Shown here: piece by piece, positions 1 through 8,847 of the stretch
How the letters are laid out: each line of letters begins with the position of its first letter
How positions within the stretch are numbered: position 1 is the stretch's first letter
Assembly: GCA_030830205.1 (NCBI GenBank)
Contig: JAURNL010000093.1
Span: 1-48,932, forward strand
Source of the DNA: Crocinitomicaceae bacterium
GTDB taxonomy: Bacteria > Bacteroidota > Bacteroidia > Flavobacteriales_D > Crocinitomicaceae
DNA: 48,932 nt
Direction: 5' to 3'
Notes under the pieces: generated by a model
Told to the model about the DNA's origin: nothing
The model's database searches: none
What the model saw: the letters and a program-made list of their open reading frames with translations, nothing else
Translations under genes and position numbers: made by a program

Positions 1-2420
1 CAACTACTCCCGTTAAATCTTCTGTCGTTTGACCATTACTCCAACTGTATGTGTAGCCCGGTACTCCCCCTGATACTGATAAATCAACTCCACCCGTTGG
101 CGTACCAAAACATAAGGCACCTGATGGATATAAAGTGACGGCTAAGGCACTTCCAGGTGCAGTAACAAATCCAGAATAAGTAGCTGTACAGCCATTGCTA
201 TCGCTGACAATAACAGAATATGTACCCGCGCTTAAATCAAATAAATCCTGAGTTGTTGCGCCATTGTTCCAATTATAGGTAAATGGACTTGTGCCGCCTG
301 TTATTGTTAAATCTACAATACCATTGGTGTCTCCTAAACAAACAACATTATAAACTGTAGCATTGACAGTGAGCGGTCCTACTGGTTCTGTTATATCAAA
401 ACTTAAAAACATACCACAACCCAACACATCCTCAACATTTACGTAGTATTGCCCTGATGCAAGATTTGTAACGTCTTGTTCTATTGCACCGGTTCCCCAT
501 TCATACACATATCCTGGCATACCACCAGAAGGTGTAAGATCTATCCATCCGTCTGCACCGCCATAACAATTTACAGGGTAAACGGTCGAGGCAACCATAA
601 CGGTATTAGAAGGGTCTAGGATTTCTACAGGTAACGATTCCTGACAACCGTTTGCATCAGTGACTGTTATTACATAAATCCCATTCTGTATACCCGTAAT
701 ATCTTGAGTAATAGCCCCATTATTCCAACTATAAGTGTAGCCGGGTGTACCGCCTACCACACTTGTATTTATCGATCCAGCAACAGAATCTAGACAATTC
801 GCATTCGTATGGGTCTCGGTAATCGTCATTGAGGTTAGAGGCTGGGTCAGTGTAATACTGTCCATCTCAGTACAATTATTTGCGTCTGTTACTGTAACTA
901 CATATGTCCCTGCTGGCACTCCTGAAATGTCCTCTGTAGTTGCACCATTTGACCATGCAAAACTAAATGGAGCAACACCTCCAGTTACACTAAAATCTAC
1001 AGAACCTGTTGAGTCATTTAAGCACAAAATATCTTGTCCTGTAATTGAAGTAAGGATAGGAATGGCTAAATTGAGTACCGTAACAGACAATGATTCAGCA
1101 CAACCATTTCCGTCTTCAACTTGAACTGTATAGGTGCCTGCAGACGCTAGATTAACATCCTCATTAAAAGTAAGATTACTCCATACATATGAATACGGAG
1201 AGGTTCCTCCGCTGGTTGTAAGGTCTATTGATCCTGGGCCATCGCAGCCTGCATCCACGTGCGTTTCAGTTAGAACAAGTGGGCCTTGTGGTTGAGTTAC
1301 AACAAATGTTTGCCCGATTGTGCAAAGATGATCATCGGTAACGAGAACACTGTATGTTCCTGCAGGCAAGGAATTTATATTCTGGGTGCTAAATTGACCA
1401 GCATTCCAGCTGTAAATATAGGGTGTAGTGCCTCCAGATACGGCAATATTAACAGCTCCATCGTTATCTCCAAAACAAGCTATTGGGGTAACTAACCCTG
1501 ACATAGATAGTGGTGCAACTGGTTGTTGAATAGTAGCACCATAGGTGATTTCACATCCATTCACATCCGTAATTTGAACGTTATAAGTACCTATTGGTAA
1601 ACCTGTTAAATCCTCCGTTGTAGTTCCAATTGACCAACTGTAAGCATATGTTGGCGTACCGCCTGAAACCGCAATGTCGATAGAGCCTGTTGCATCACCA
1701 TAGCACAATACATTTTGTTGAGTATGTGTTACAGAAAGGGGTTGTAATGGTTGAGTCACGGTAGTTTCTATGGAATCTTTACAATTGTTGGCATCCGTGA
1801 CGACCATTTCATAAATTCCAGCCTGTAAATTAGATAGATTCGGGGTAATTTGCCCGTTTGACCACAAGATTGTGTAAGGCAAGGTGCCGCCCGCTATTGT
1901 TGTTGAAATTGCGCCATTTGTTCCAGCATAACAAAGTACTGCTGTTGGGCTTGCTGTTAAGGCAAGGTCAATTGGTTGAGAAAGTGTTACACTAGAAGAA
2001 GAAACACAGCCATTAGCATCGGTAACTGTTAGTGTATATGTGCCGATAGGCAAATCAGAGATACTTGTTGAACTAGCACCATTACTCCATGAATAGGTGT
2101 AAGGAGCCGTTCCTCCGCTAACGGAACTGGAAATGCTTCCATCCGAGGCTCCAAAACAAGAAATTTGTTGTCCATTATAATCACTCGTGACTTGCAAACT
2201 CACGATTAAGGTGTCTGGTTGTGTAATCGTAAAACTCGTATCAGACTGACAAGTAAAATTGTCTGTTGCAACAAGTGAATACAACCCTGGGCCTAAGTTG
2301 GAAATATTATTGGTCGTCTGGCCACTTGTCCAAAGATAATTAATTGGTGCACCACCAGTTACACTTGTTGATATGGCCCCATTAGCCGCATTATAACAAG
2401 AAACATTGGTCAAGGATACC
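1..2420 (-). repeat. Tandem SprB-type coding repeats, period about 228 bp
   Basis: The conserved YSW(S/N)NG core recurs near positions 33, 262, 490, 717, 945, 1167, 1395, 1625, 1853, 2081 and 2320, a spacing of 222-239 bp (about 76 codons). The repeats sit inside the adhesin reading frame and probably continue past the left edge. Each unit carries paired cysteines (a VxC near its start and an NGC near its end), typical of Ig-like SprB modules. Confidence 0.85.
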
Positions 2421-4297
2421 AAAGAAATGGTTGGTTCCGGATTGACTACAATGCTGTTGGTAATGTTGTTAAAGGTACATGCAGATCCATTAAATGTTAC
2501 ATCAAGTTCATAGACCCCAGAGTTGAGGGTGCTGATATTTGCAACAAAAGGATTATGAGTAGTATCTGTAAATCCTTGAGGACCTGACCAAAAATAATTT
2601 GCCCATTGCGAGTAAATAGTATTTAGCTGGAGTGTATCACCTGGACACAATGGATCATTTACAGAAAAATCTACCGGTGGACAAGATGCAGTAGATATCG
2701 TTACCTCATTATTAGCCGAAGTAGGGCAACCAAAAGCATCGTAAACATCAGACGTACCATTGTTGGTTACCGTATTACCTGAAAGAGAACCCGTTCCAAA
2801 TATATAAGCTTTGTTTTCAAGCGTTGAGTCACATTTCAAAATAAGACAATCACTGGAGACCTGTACTTGAAACTTAACCAAAACACTATCCAAAGATGTA
2901 TTGACCATACTTCCTCCTGAACTCGCATTTGCACCAGTGCCCACTCTGTATTTAACAAATCGATTTACGGGGTCATACTCCGCTTGATCGTCTCCGGGGG
3001 CATCCGTTTTAGGCCCTACATTGGGGCCGTTTACCACAACCAGTGAATTTGGGACATATTCTGTTCGAATATCTAGCGTATCTGTAATGTAACAGTTCAA
3101 TGCGACGTCTGAACCAATATTTTTCCCGGAAACCGTGTATTCTAAAATATCACCAGGCATAACAGAACCTCCATTAAGGTCATTAACAAACACGGTTGCC
3201 CGTAAATCAGGTTCATATATATCAATGGCAGAGGTGATTACCCTAGAAAGAATGGTCTCTGAAACTGTTGTTACTCTGATGTTTGCCGAAGTGGCGCCAT
3301 TGGCTAAATAATTTTGCGTAGAGTTGTTTGGAATGAAAATATTGGCATCATAGCCCAATGTATTGTTATAGCTTGGATTTCGAAATGGGGTTAATACTGC
3401 ATTATAGGAAATTGAGCTATTGTAGAGGTCAGTTGCATTATGAAGGGCATCTGAAACCTGAACATAGTTAGTTCCTACACCATTAAATAAGAGTTGATCT
3501 CCCGTTTGAGAACGGTCGCCGTCATAAGCCACAACACCCAGCTCAAAAGTCACTGCGCCAGATAATGGGGTTAAGAAACCAGAGATAGGAATAGTCACTG
3601 TATTCGATGAAAAACCTTGACTAACATTCGCCAAACCATCAAATACTGTAAGATTTTTATACGGATCAGAGATATTTTTATAAACAACAACAATAGTCCA
3701 TCCACCAAAGAGATTACTGCTATTGACCTGCTGTACTTGATCCGCAATGGTAAAGCGGCCTTTAATGCCAGCTGACTGCACAATATTGGTAATATTTTTG
3801 AAACAGAAATAGGAAACTGCACCTGTAGTATTATTTATCGTTTGATCTGCAACTAGAGACTGGTAAGAGCCATTGTTAACCTTTAGTTTAATATTGCTTC
3901 TATTAACATAATTAGCAGTTGAGGTATTAATTTTACCTCCCCAGTATAACCCAGCCCAACTTATTTCTGAACAATTTGGAAGGTTTAGACTATCACTTGA
4001 AGACATGAAAGTCGTAGGATCATTATCAATGTCAACATAGGACATAGTATAACTATTGTTTTGTCCGTTGCCTGCTGGAGGAATTTGCGCTTGGGCGTTG
4101 GTACAGCTCGTGGAAGAATTACATGAAACTGAAACATTAGAAATAAATCGAATACCTCCTTTTTGTTGAGTTTGGTAACGAATATTAAAAGGACTAACGA
4201 TTTGAGCTATAGTAGCAATGGATGTTCCAAATGTAAGCGCAAATGCAAACAGGAGTTTCAAATAAAAGTTGGTATTTGGAGAATAGTTATCTTTCAT
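1..4297 (-). CDS. SprB-repeat secreted adhesin, C-terminus beyond left edge (partial)
   Basis: A continuous frame of 1432 codons runs from an ATG at 4297 to the window edge without a stop. Residues 1-33 look like a signal peptide (hydrophobic LKLLFAFALTFG, then AQ). Next comes an N-terminal domain with a GGWTIVVVYKN-type segment seen in gliding-associated proteins, then a DUF11-like domain (about 3230-2850; PGDILEYTV, ITDTLDIRTEYV). After it come about eleven SprB-type repeats of roughly 76 residues, each with a GG.(A/P)PYTYSWSNG core, a T.D(L/I) step and a GTY.V.VTDANGC ending. Proteins of this build are normally exported by the T9SS and end in a gliding-motility-associated C-terminal domain, but that end is outside the window. 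Role inferred: large surface adhesin for gliding or attachment. The repeats are diverged at DNA level, so this is not a recent expansion. Confidence 0.85.
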   Translation of the reverse strand, partial: MKDNYSPNTNFYLKLLFAFALTFGTSIATIAQIVSPFNIRYQTQQKGGIRFISNVSVSCNSSTSCTNAQAQIPPAGNGQNNSYTMSYVDIDNDPTTFMSSSDSLNLPNCSEISWAGLYWGGKINTSTANYVNRSNIKLKVNNGSYQSLVADQTINNTTGAVSYFCFKNITNIVQSAGIKGRFTIADQVQQVNSSNLFGGWTIVVVYKNISDPYKNLTVFDGLANVSQGFSSNTVTIPISGFLTPLSGAVTFELGVVAYDGDRSQTGDQLLFNGVGTNYVQVSDALHNATDLYNSSISYNAVLTPFRNPSYNNTLGYDANIFIPNNSTQNYLANGATSANIRVTTVSETILSRVITSAIDIYEPDLRATVFVNDLNGGSVMPGDILEYTVSGKNIGSDVALNCYITDTLDIRTEYVPNSLVVVNGPNVGPKTDAPGDDQAEYDPVNRFVKYRVGTGANASSGGSMVNTSLDSVLVKFQVQVSSDCLILKCDSTLENKAYIFGTGSLSGNTVTNNGTSDVYDAFGCPTSANNEVTISTASCPPVDFSVNDPLCPGDTLQLNTIYSQWANYFWSGPQGFTDTTHNPFVANISTLNSGVYELDVTFNGSACTFNNITNSIVVNPEPTISLVSLTNVSCYNAANGAISTSVTGGAPINYLWTSGQTTNNISNLGPGLYSLVATDNFTCQSDTSFTITQPDTLIVSLQVTSDYNGQQISCFGASDGSISSSVSGGTAPYTYSWSNGASSTSISDLPIGTYTLTVTDANGCVSSSSVTLSQPIDLALTASPTAVLCYAGTNGAISTTIAGGTLPYTILWSNGQITPNLSNLQAGIYEMVVTDANNCKDSIETTVTQPLQPLSVTHTQQNVLCYGDATGSIDIAVSGGTPTYAYSWSIGTTTEDLTGLPIGTYNVQITDVNGCEITYGATIQQPVAPLSMSGLVTPIACFGDNDGAVNIAVSGGTTPYIYSWNAGQFSTQNINSLPAGTYSVLVTDDHLCTIGQTFVVTQPQGPLVLTETHVDAGCDGPGSIDLTTSGGTSPYSYVWSNLTFNEDVNLASAGTYTVQVEDGNGCAESLSVTVLNLAIPILTSITGQDILCLNDSTGSVDFSVTGGVAPFSFAWSNGATTEDISGVPAGTYVVTVTDANNCTEMDSITLTQPLTSMTITETHTNANCLDSVAGSINTSVVGGTPGYTYSWNNGAITQDITGIQNGIYVITVTDANGCQESLPVEILDPSNTVMVASTVYPVNCYGGADGWIDLTPSGGMPGYVYEWGTGAIEQDVTNLASGQYYVNVEDVLGCGMFLSFDITEPVGPLTVNATVYNVVCLGDTNGIVDLTITGGTSPFTYNWNNGATTQDLFDLSAGTYSVIVSDSNGCTATYSGFVTAPGSALAVTLYPSGALCFGTPTGGVDLSVSGGVPGYTYSWSNGQTTEDLTGVV

Positions 4298-4333
4298 GCA
4301 GGTTCTTGGAGAGTTAACAGCTTGATTATAACG

Positions 4334-4361
4334 AAAAAGGCCACCAAAAGGTTGCCTTTTT
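4334..4361 (-). terminator. Rho-independent terminator after the carboxyltransferase gene
   Basis: A hairpin with arms AAAAAGGCCACC and GGTTGCCTTTTT (one mismatch) and an AAAA loop lies 25 bp past the stop of the carboxyltransferase gene and before the adhesin ATG. On the minus strand the stem is followed by a T-run. It separates two co-directional genes. Confidence 0.65.
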
Positions 4362-4385
4362 ATGTTGATTAAAATACTACCAATT

Positions 4386-5927
4386 CTAAAGAGGAATATT
4401 ACCGTGCTTTTTTTGAGGTAATGCTTCTGCTTTTTTCTCAAGCATTTTGAATGCGCTGATCAATACACTTCTTGTCTCCGAAGGCAAAATTACCTCATCG
4501 ATTATTCCTCTTTCAGCCGCACGATAAGGATTGGCAAAAGTTTCAGCGTATTCAGCTTCTTTTTCGAGCCATTTTTCTGCAGGATCAGTAGCAGATGCTA
4601 TTTCTCTTTTGAAAATAATTTCAGCGGCCCCTTTAGCACCCATTACTGCTATTTCTGCCGTAGGCCAAGCAAAACTGAGGTCTGCACCCAAACTTCGCGA
4701 GTTCATAACGCAGTAGGCGCCACCATAAGCTTTTCGAGTTATGACTGTAATTTTAGGCACGGTAGCTTCTGCAAATGCGTAAAGCAATTTTGCTCCATGG
4801 GTAATAATTCCCCGCCATTCTTGATCTGTTCCTGGTAAAAATCCAGGGACATCCTCAAGGACAAGAAGCGGAATGTTAAATGAATCACAAAAGCGTACAA
4901 ATCTGGCGCCTTTTCTCGATGCGTCGATATCGAGTACACCTGCCAAAGATGCCGGTTGATTGGCAACAATTCCAATGGTACGACCTTCTAATCGGGCAAA
5001 TCCAACTACAATATTTTTTGCAAAATCTTCATGCACCTCCCTAAAACTATTATCATCTACCATGCAGTCGATAACGCGTTTAATATCATAAGGAATATTG
5101 GCATTTTCGGGTAAAATTTGCTCAATTTGCTTGCTTTTGGAGGGCTGAAAACTAAAAACTGGCGTAGTAGGAGCCTCCTCATTTGCATTTTGCGGTAAAA
5201 AAGTCATAAGGTCGCGGGCCTTGCGAATACAGTCTACATCGTTAGCTGCAGTGAAGTGGTTTACTCCCGATTTTTCAGCATGTGTTTTTGCCCCCCCTAA
5301 ATCTTCGGAACTCACTTCTTCATGAGTTACTGTTTTGACCACGTTGGGACCAGTAACAAACATGTAAGAAGTCTCCTCCACCATAAAAATAAAGTCTGTA
5401 AGTGCAGGAGAATATACTGCTCCTCCAGCACATGGGCCCATAATAAGCGAAATTTGAGGTACCGTCCCTGAGGCACGCGTATTGCGAAAGAAAATATCAG
5501 CATACCCACTCAAAGAAACTACACCTTCTTGAATTCTAGCACCGCCGGAATCATTCATTCCAATAATTGGAGCTCCATTTTTCATGGCCATATCCATAAT
5601 CCGACAAATCTTGGCCGCATGCGTCTCAGACAGAGAGCCTCCAAGAACCGTAAAATCTTGAGAATAAACATAAACCAAACGCCCATGGATTGTTCCATAG
5701 CCAGTAATAACACCATCGCCGAGGAATTTTTGTTTATCGAGGCCAAAATTGCTTGACCGATGTTCTACAAAAGCGCCAATCTCTTGAAAACTATTTTCGT
5801 CAAGTAAGAGTGAAATGCGCTCTCGGGCAGTGAGCTTTCCTTGTTGATGCTGTTTATTGATGCGTTCAGTTCCTCCGCCTTGATGGAGAGCCTCGCGTTT
5901 ATCTTGGAGTTGTTGTTCTTTTGCCAT
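4386..5927 (-). CDS. pccB: Acyl-CoA carboxylase carboxyltransferase (beta) subunit, propionyl-CoA type
   Basis: Biotin-dependent carboxyltransferase that moves CO2 from carboxybiotin to an acyl-CoA, most likely propionyl-CoA giving methylmalonyl-CoA, in the cytoplasm. The 513 residues fit the family length. Visible marks are a GKLTARERI start, [11 protein letters not shown] (about 125-135) and [11 protein letters not shown] (about 164-174) of the crotonase-like CoA sites, AYGGAYCVM in the second half, and the family's typical HGNIPL end. I start at ATG 5927: the longer frame begins with TTG at 5945, which falls inside a promoter-like box. The biotin carrier gene at 17764-18225 is a likely partner; no biotin carboxylase gene is in the window. 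Methylmalonyl-CoA decarboxylase alpha subunit is the main alternative, but no decarboxylase membrane subunits are nearby. Confidence 0.9.
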   Translation of the reverse strand: MAKEQQLQDKREALHQGGGTERINKQHQQGKLTARERISLLLDENSFQEIGAFVEHRSSNFGLDKQKFLGDGVITGYGTIHGRLVYVYSQDFTVLGGSLSETHAAKICRIMDMAMKNGAPIIGMNDSGGARIQEGVVSLSGYADIFFRNTRASGTVPQISLIMGPCAGGAVYSPALTDFIFMVEETSYMFVTGPNVVKTVTHEEVSSEDLGGAKTHAEKSGVNHFTAANDVDCIRKARDLMTFLPQNANEEAPTTPVFSFQPSKSKQIEQILPENANIPYDIKRVIDCMVDDNSFREVHEDFAKNIVVGFARLEGRTIGIVANQPASLAGVLDIDASRKGARFVRFCDSFNIPLLVLEDVPGFLPGTDQEWRGIITHGAKLLYAFAEATVPKITVITRKAYGGAYCVMNSRSLGADLSFAWPTAEIAVMGAKGAAEIIFKREIASATDPAEKWLEKEAEYAETFANPYRAAERGIIDEVILPSETRSVLISAFKMLEKKAEALPQKKHGNIPL

Positions 5928-5942
5928 AGTAATCTTGAACAA

Positions 5943-5950
5943 CAAAAATA
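5943..5950 (-). promoter_or_regulatory. Bacteroidetes -7 box upstream of pccB
   Basis: TATTTTTG on the minus strand matches TAnnTTTG and ends 15 nt before the ATG at 5927. No clear TTG element is seen 19 nt upstream, so support rests on the box and its position. Confidence 0.4.
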
Positions 5951-5956
5951 CAGATT

Positions 5957-6523
5957 TTAGTTCTTTAAAAAAGCGGCTCTATTTTCCAACAGAATGAGCA
6001 CAAGCCAAGCGGCTAAAAAGAAAGTGATTTCTACATTTGCTGACCAATTGAAAATCGCCAAGCATAATGACATCAGCATGAGGATTAGAGAGGCCATTAA
6101 TAAGCGCGTTCCAAGTTTTTTAGCTACAAGCATCGGATTAAAATAACCCGTGGTCATGATTTCCATTCGCTGCCGAGAGCGCTCAGTATAAATGAGCAGC
6201 GGTACAAGGATAATGCCCTGCGGAATGAAGAAATCTGTATACCAAAAAAAGTCTGAAAAGGCTGTTGTAAACCGCCAAGTAGGTTCGGTCAAAACCATAT
6301 AGAAATGTGCAAGCACAATAAAACTCAGGTAAAACAACGTTGGGCGTAAAAGGAGTTGGGCATTTCGACTTTCTTTGCGATAGAAAATAAAAATCAACCT
6401 TATGCTCAAATCAAAAATGATAAACAATAAAATAAAATAGAGATCCCAGCTCCAAAAAATGTACCCCAACATTGGCAATAAAAAATCGCCGAGAATTTCG
6501 CTAATTATTTGGGCTTTCTTCAT
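5957..6523 (-). CDS. Polytopic membrane protein of unknown function
   Basis: 188 residues, very hydrophobic, with about five predicted membrane segments (for example [82 protein letters not shown]). Charged loops such as YRKESRN and [10 protein letters not shown] separate them. I do not recognise a family and see no catalytic motif. The ATG overlaps the stop of the TPR lipoprotein gene by 4 bp (ATGA), so the two are probably translated together and may act together in the envelope. Confidence 0.75.
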   Translation of the reverse strand: MKKAQIISEILGDFLLPMLGYIFWSWDLYFILLFIIFDLSIRLIFIFYRKESRNAQLLLRPTLFYLSFIVLAHFYMVLTEPTWRFTTAFSDFFWYTDFFIPQGIILVPLLIYTERSRQRMEIMTTGYFNPMLVAKKLGTRLLMASLILMLMSLCLAIFNWSANVEITFFLAAWLVLILLENRAAFLKN

Positions 6524-7515
6524 ATACGTTTGCGTAAAACTTTGACACGGTCTTTAGAAAGTTGATAAGTCGAATCTACTTTCAAGGCTTTAGCATAAGT
6601 AAATAGCGCGTTCGTTAGGTCATTTCGGTCTTCATATAGCAGTCCCATATTGTGATAAGAAGGAATATGTTGTGGATTAACCTTTACAGCTTTTTTATAA
6701 TAGAACATTGCGCTATCAGGCTGATTGTAGGTAAATTGGGCCAAATATCCTAAATGAAAAAAACCATCGGCATATGTAGAATCTACTTTAGTCATTTTAC
6801 GATACAATCGCCTTGCTGCTGCAGGCTGTCCGAATTTTTCTTTGGCAAAAGCCAATGCGTAAATCACTTCGGAATTTTTAGGTTGTAATTGATAGGCGGT
6901 CATGTATTTTTCGATGCAGATAGGATTGTTTTCATACTCATAGAGCGATCCTAACAAAAGATAAGTCATATAATAGTTAGGGTCTTGCTGAACAGCAGTT
7001 TCATATGAAGAAATAGCCAATTTGATGTTGTTCTCAAACTTATAGATGGTCCCTTTTAAGATATATGCATCGCGATAGGTTTTGTCTATGCGGAGCGCTT
7101 CGTTGATATATTTAAAAGCTTTGTCATAGTCACCTAGCAGCACGAGCGTATTAGCCAAGCCGATCAAAGCGGCTACATTTTTTGGCGCCTTCTTAACTAA
7201 GTTTCGGTACATAGTAAAAGCACGAAAGATATCGTCGGCGCTGCGGTTTGGCTTATTGATGAGGCATTCAGCATACAATACTCGAGCCTCAATGTTAGTA
7301 GAATCTAGCCGAAAGGCTTTTGCCCCATAGTTCAATGCTTTATCAAAAAGCAATGAATCCATTAAGTTATTCCCCTTTTGAATAAGTAATTCCAATGAAT
7401 CTGGATGAGCTGCTAAGAGTTGATCAAGGGATTGTTTTTTGCTTGAACCTTGTTTTGGATTGCTACAGCCAACTATTATAAGACCACTTATAAAGAAAAA
7501 AGAGATAATGCGCAT
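6520..7515 (-). CDS. TPR-repeat lipoprotein
   Basis: 331 residues starting with a lipoprotein signal: a hydrophobic stretch and lipobox LIIVGC, giving lipidated Cys17. The rest is a run of about seven tetratricopeptide repeats, with signatures such as GDYDKAFKYINEALRIDKTY, LLGSLYEYENN and AMFYYKKAVKVNPQ. TPR solenoids are protein-interaction scaffolds; a periplasm-facing anchored scaffold is inferred. A TAATTTTG box ends 4 nt before the ATG. The gene overlaps the downstream membrane-protein gene by ATGA. The specific partner cannot be told from sequence. Confidence 0.85.
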   Translation of the reverse strand: MRIISFFFISGLIIVGCSNPKQGSSKKQSLDQLLAAHPDSLELLIQKGNNLMDSLLFDKALNYGAKAFRLDSTNIEARVLYAECLINKPNRSADDIFRAFTMYRNLVKKAPKNVAALIGLANTLVLLGDYDKAFKYINEALRIDKTYRDAYILKGTIYKFENNIKLAISSYETAVQQDPNYYMTYLLLGSLYEYENNPICIEKYMTAYQLQPKNSEVIYALAFAKEKFGQPAAARRLYRKMTKVDSTYADGFFHLGYLAQFTYNQPDSAMFYYKKAVKVNPQHIPSYHNMGLLYEDRNDLTNALFTYAKALKVDSTYQLSKDRVKVLRKRI

Positions 7516-7519
7516 ATTA

Positions 7520-7527
7520 CAAAATTA
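7520..7527 (-). promoter_or_regulatory. -7 box immediately before the TPR lipoprotein start
   Basis: TAATTTTG on the minus strand matches TAnnTTTG exactly and is separated from the ATG by 4 nt. With the usual box-to-start distance, transcription would begin at or next to the A of ATG. No -33 TTG is obvious. Confidence 0.45.
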
Positions 7528-7531
7528 AGAT

Positions 7532-7562
7532 TTTGAATTGGATTCTTTCTTGCGTAATTTTG
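7532..7562 (+). promoter_or_regulatory. Complete Bacteroidetes-type promoter for the small CxxC protein
   Basis: A TTTG at 7532-7535, a 19-nt spacer and TAATTTTG at 7555-7562 match the -33/-7 architecture of Bacteroidetes primary-sigma promoters. The box ends 17 nt before the ATG at 7580. It lies back to back with the box of the divergent TPR lipoprotein gene. Confidence 0.6.
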
Positions 7563-7579
7563 TAACGTAAAATTAAGTT

Positions 7580-7825
7580 ATGAAGCGTAGTATCATTCTT
7601 GTTGTTCTTTTCCTGCTAACAAACGTTCAACAAATAGTAGCACAAGGTTGCTCCCAATGCAAAATGCTCGCTGAACAAGGCAATGGACTAGATGAAAATA
7701 GCTTTGCAGGCAACATCAATGGAGGCATACTTTATCTTATGCTAATCCCCTACCTCATATTGCTGTTTTTATTTAGAAAGCAGATTTTCAATTTTATCAA
7801 AGGACTTTTTAGTCCAAAAGCCTAA
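7580..7825 (+). CDS. Small membrane protein with CxxC motif, Bacteroidetes-conserved type
   Basis: 81 residues: a signal peptide ending near VAQ (about residue 21), then GCSQCK with C24 and C27, a short periplasmic stretch (about 28-48), a single membrane segment (about 49-65) and a basic cytoplasmic tail. The arrangement CS(Q/M)C followed by a GINxGILYLM.IPYL-like segment is, from memory, a recurrent small-protein family in Bacteroidetes without assigned function. The CxxC pair suggests metal binding or thiol chemistry, which is inference. It has its own promoter, and its stop overlaps the end of the convergent oxidoreductase gene by 4 bp. Confidence 0.8.
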   Translation: MKRSIILVVLFLLTNVQQIVAQGCSQCKMLAEQGNGLDENSFAGNINGGILYLMLIPYLILLFLFRKQIFNFIKGLFSPKA

Positions 7826-8847
7826 TCCCAAAACACCACTACTTTCCCCATTGTTTGACCAAGGCCTAGGGCCTCGTGTGCCTCGAAAAACTGCCCCATT
7901 TGGTAACACGATACATTGGGTAATTTGATCGCTCCATCTCGATACAAGCGCAGCATGGCTTTCATTGAATTTTGAATCACCTCTGGTTGGGTTTCAGCAA
8001 TTTTTAGCATATTAACGCCTAGCAAGTTTTTAGATTGCATCATTAAGCCAATGGGCAAAATGAAACCCATTTCCCACAAAAAAGATAATTTGCCAATAAT
8101 TCCTTTTCGGGTGGCCAAATCTGCACCACCAAATAGGAATAACCTTCCTCCGGGCCCTAATAATTTAAGATCTTTTTTAGCCGCAATCCCTCCCACTGCG
8201 TTAAATGAAGCGGTGAGTCCATTTGGGCCAAATGAGGAAGCGACAACTGTCTCATAGGATTCATTGTTATAATTAACTACAACATCTACTCCTAAACTCC
8301 TGACATAGTTTGCTTTCTGATCTGAACCAATTTTGGCAACAACAGTTGCTCCTTTATTCTTGGCAAGTTGGATTAAGAAACTCCCTACGCCGCCGCCCGC
8401 TGCATGAATCAATACTTTATCATGAGCCTGAATGGGTGAAAGAACTTCTGCCATGTAGTGAGCCGTTACACCTTGCGTTGCAAAAGGCAATGCACTTTGA
8501 GCGGACAACTCTCCAATTGGAACAATTGCATTTGAAGTAGTTTTGGCGTGTCTAGCATAGGCACCAAAATGTGAAAAAGCCAATACACGCTCACCCAATA
8601 ATGCTGGGTCAACAGCAGCGCCTATTTCGATAACACGTCCAACGAGTTCATAACCGAGTACACATGGTTTAGGTGGTGCCTCTCGATATAAGCCAAGGCG
8701 AGCCATCACATCTGCATAGTTCAGACCAAAGGCTTCACTAGCAATTAATACTTCATCCTCTTCAAGCGGAGAAAGGGTTAAATGTTGAAGCTTAAATGCT
8801 TCTTTGGCACTTCCATTTTTTACTAGTACAAAAGCTTCTGTCTGCAT
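7822..8847 (-). CDS. Zinc-independent MDR oxidoreductase, quinone oxidoreductase/VAT-1-like
   Basis: 341 residues of the medium-chain dehydrogenase/reductase superfamily. The N-terminal GroES-like part includes GLNYADVMARLGLY and the PxVLGYELVG region; the Rossmann part has AAGGGVGS at about 149-156 for NADP(H) binding. The catalytic-zinc and structural-zinc cysteine sets of true alcohol dehydrogenases are absent, which points to a quinone/enone reductase of the QOR or VAT-1 branch. The substrate is unknown. Its ATG shares one base with the stop of the upstream barrel gene (TAATG), so it is likely co-transcribed with it, although a functional link is not evident. Confidence 0.85.
   Translation of the reverse strand: MQTEAFVLVKNGSAKEAFKLQHLTLSPLEEDEVLIASEAFGLNYADVMARLGLYREAPPKPCVLGYELVGRVIEIGAAVDPALLGERVLAFSHFGAYARHAKTTSNAIVPIGELSAQSALPFATQGVTAHYMAEVLSPIQAHDKVLIHAAGGGVGSFLIQLAKNKGATVVAKIGSDQKANYVRSLGVDVVVNYNNESYETVVASSFGPNGLTASFNAVGGIAAKKDLKLLGPGGRLFLFGGADLATRKGIIGKLSFLWEMGFILPIGLMMQSKNLLGVNMLKIAETQPEVIQNSMKAMLRLYRDGAIKLPNVSCYQMGQFFEAHEALGLGQTMGKVVVFWD

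Noticed and set aside
1-2420. Regular 228-bp periodicity as a CRISPR or non-coding satellite array
   Set aside because: The units are in one open reading frame, are diverged at DNA level and encode SprB-type domains.
5928-5945. Longer pccB start at TTG 5945
   Set aside because: The TTG lies in a TATTTTTG promoter box and adds non-family residues; ATG 5927 is better.
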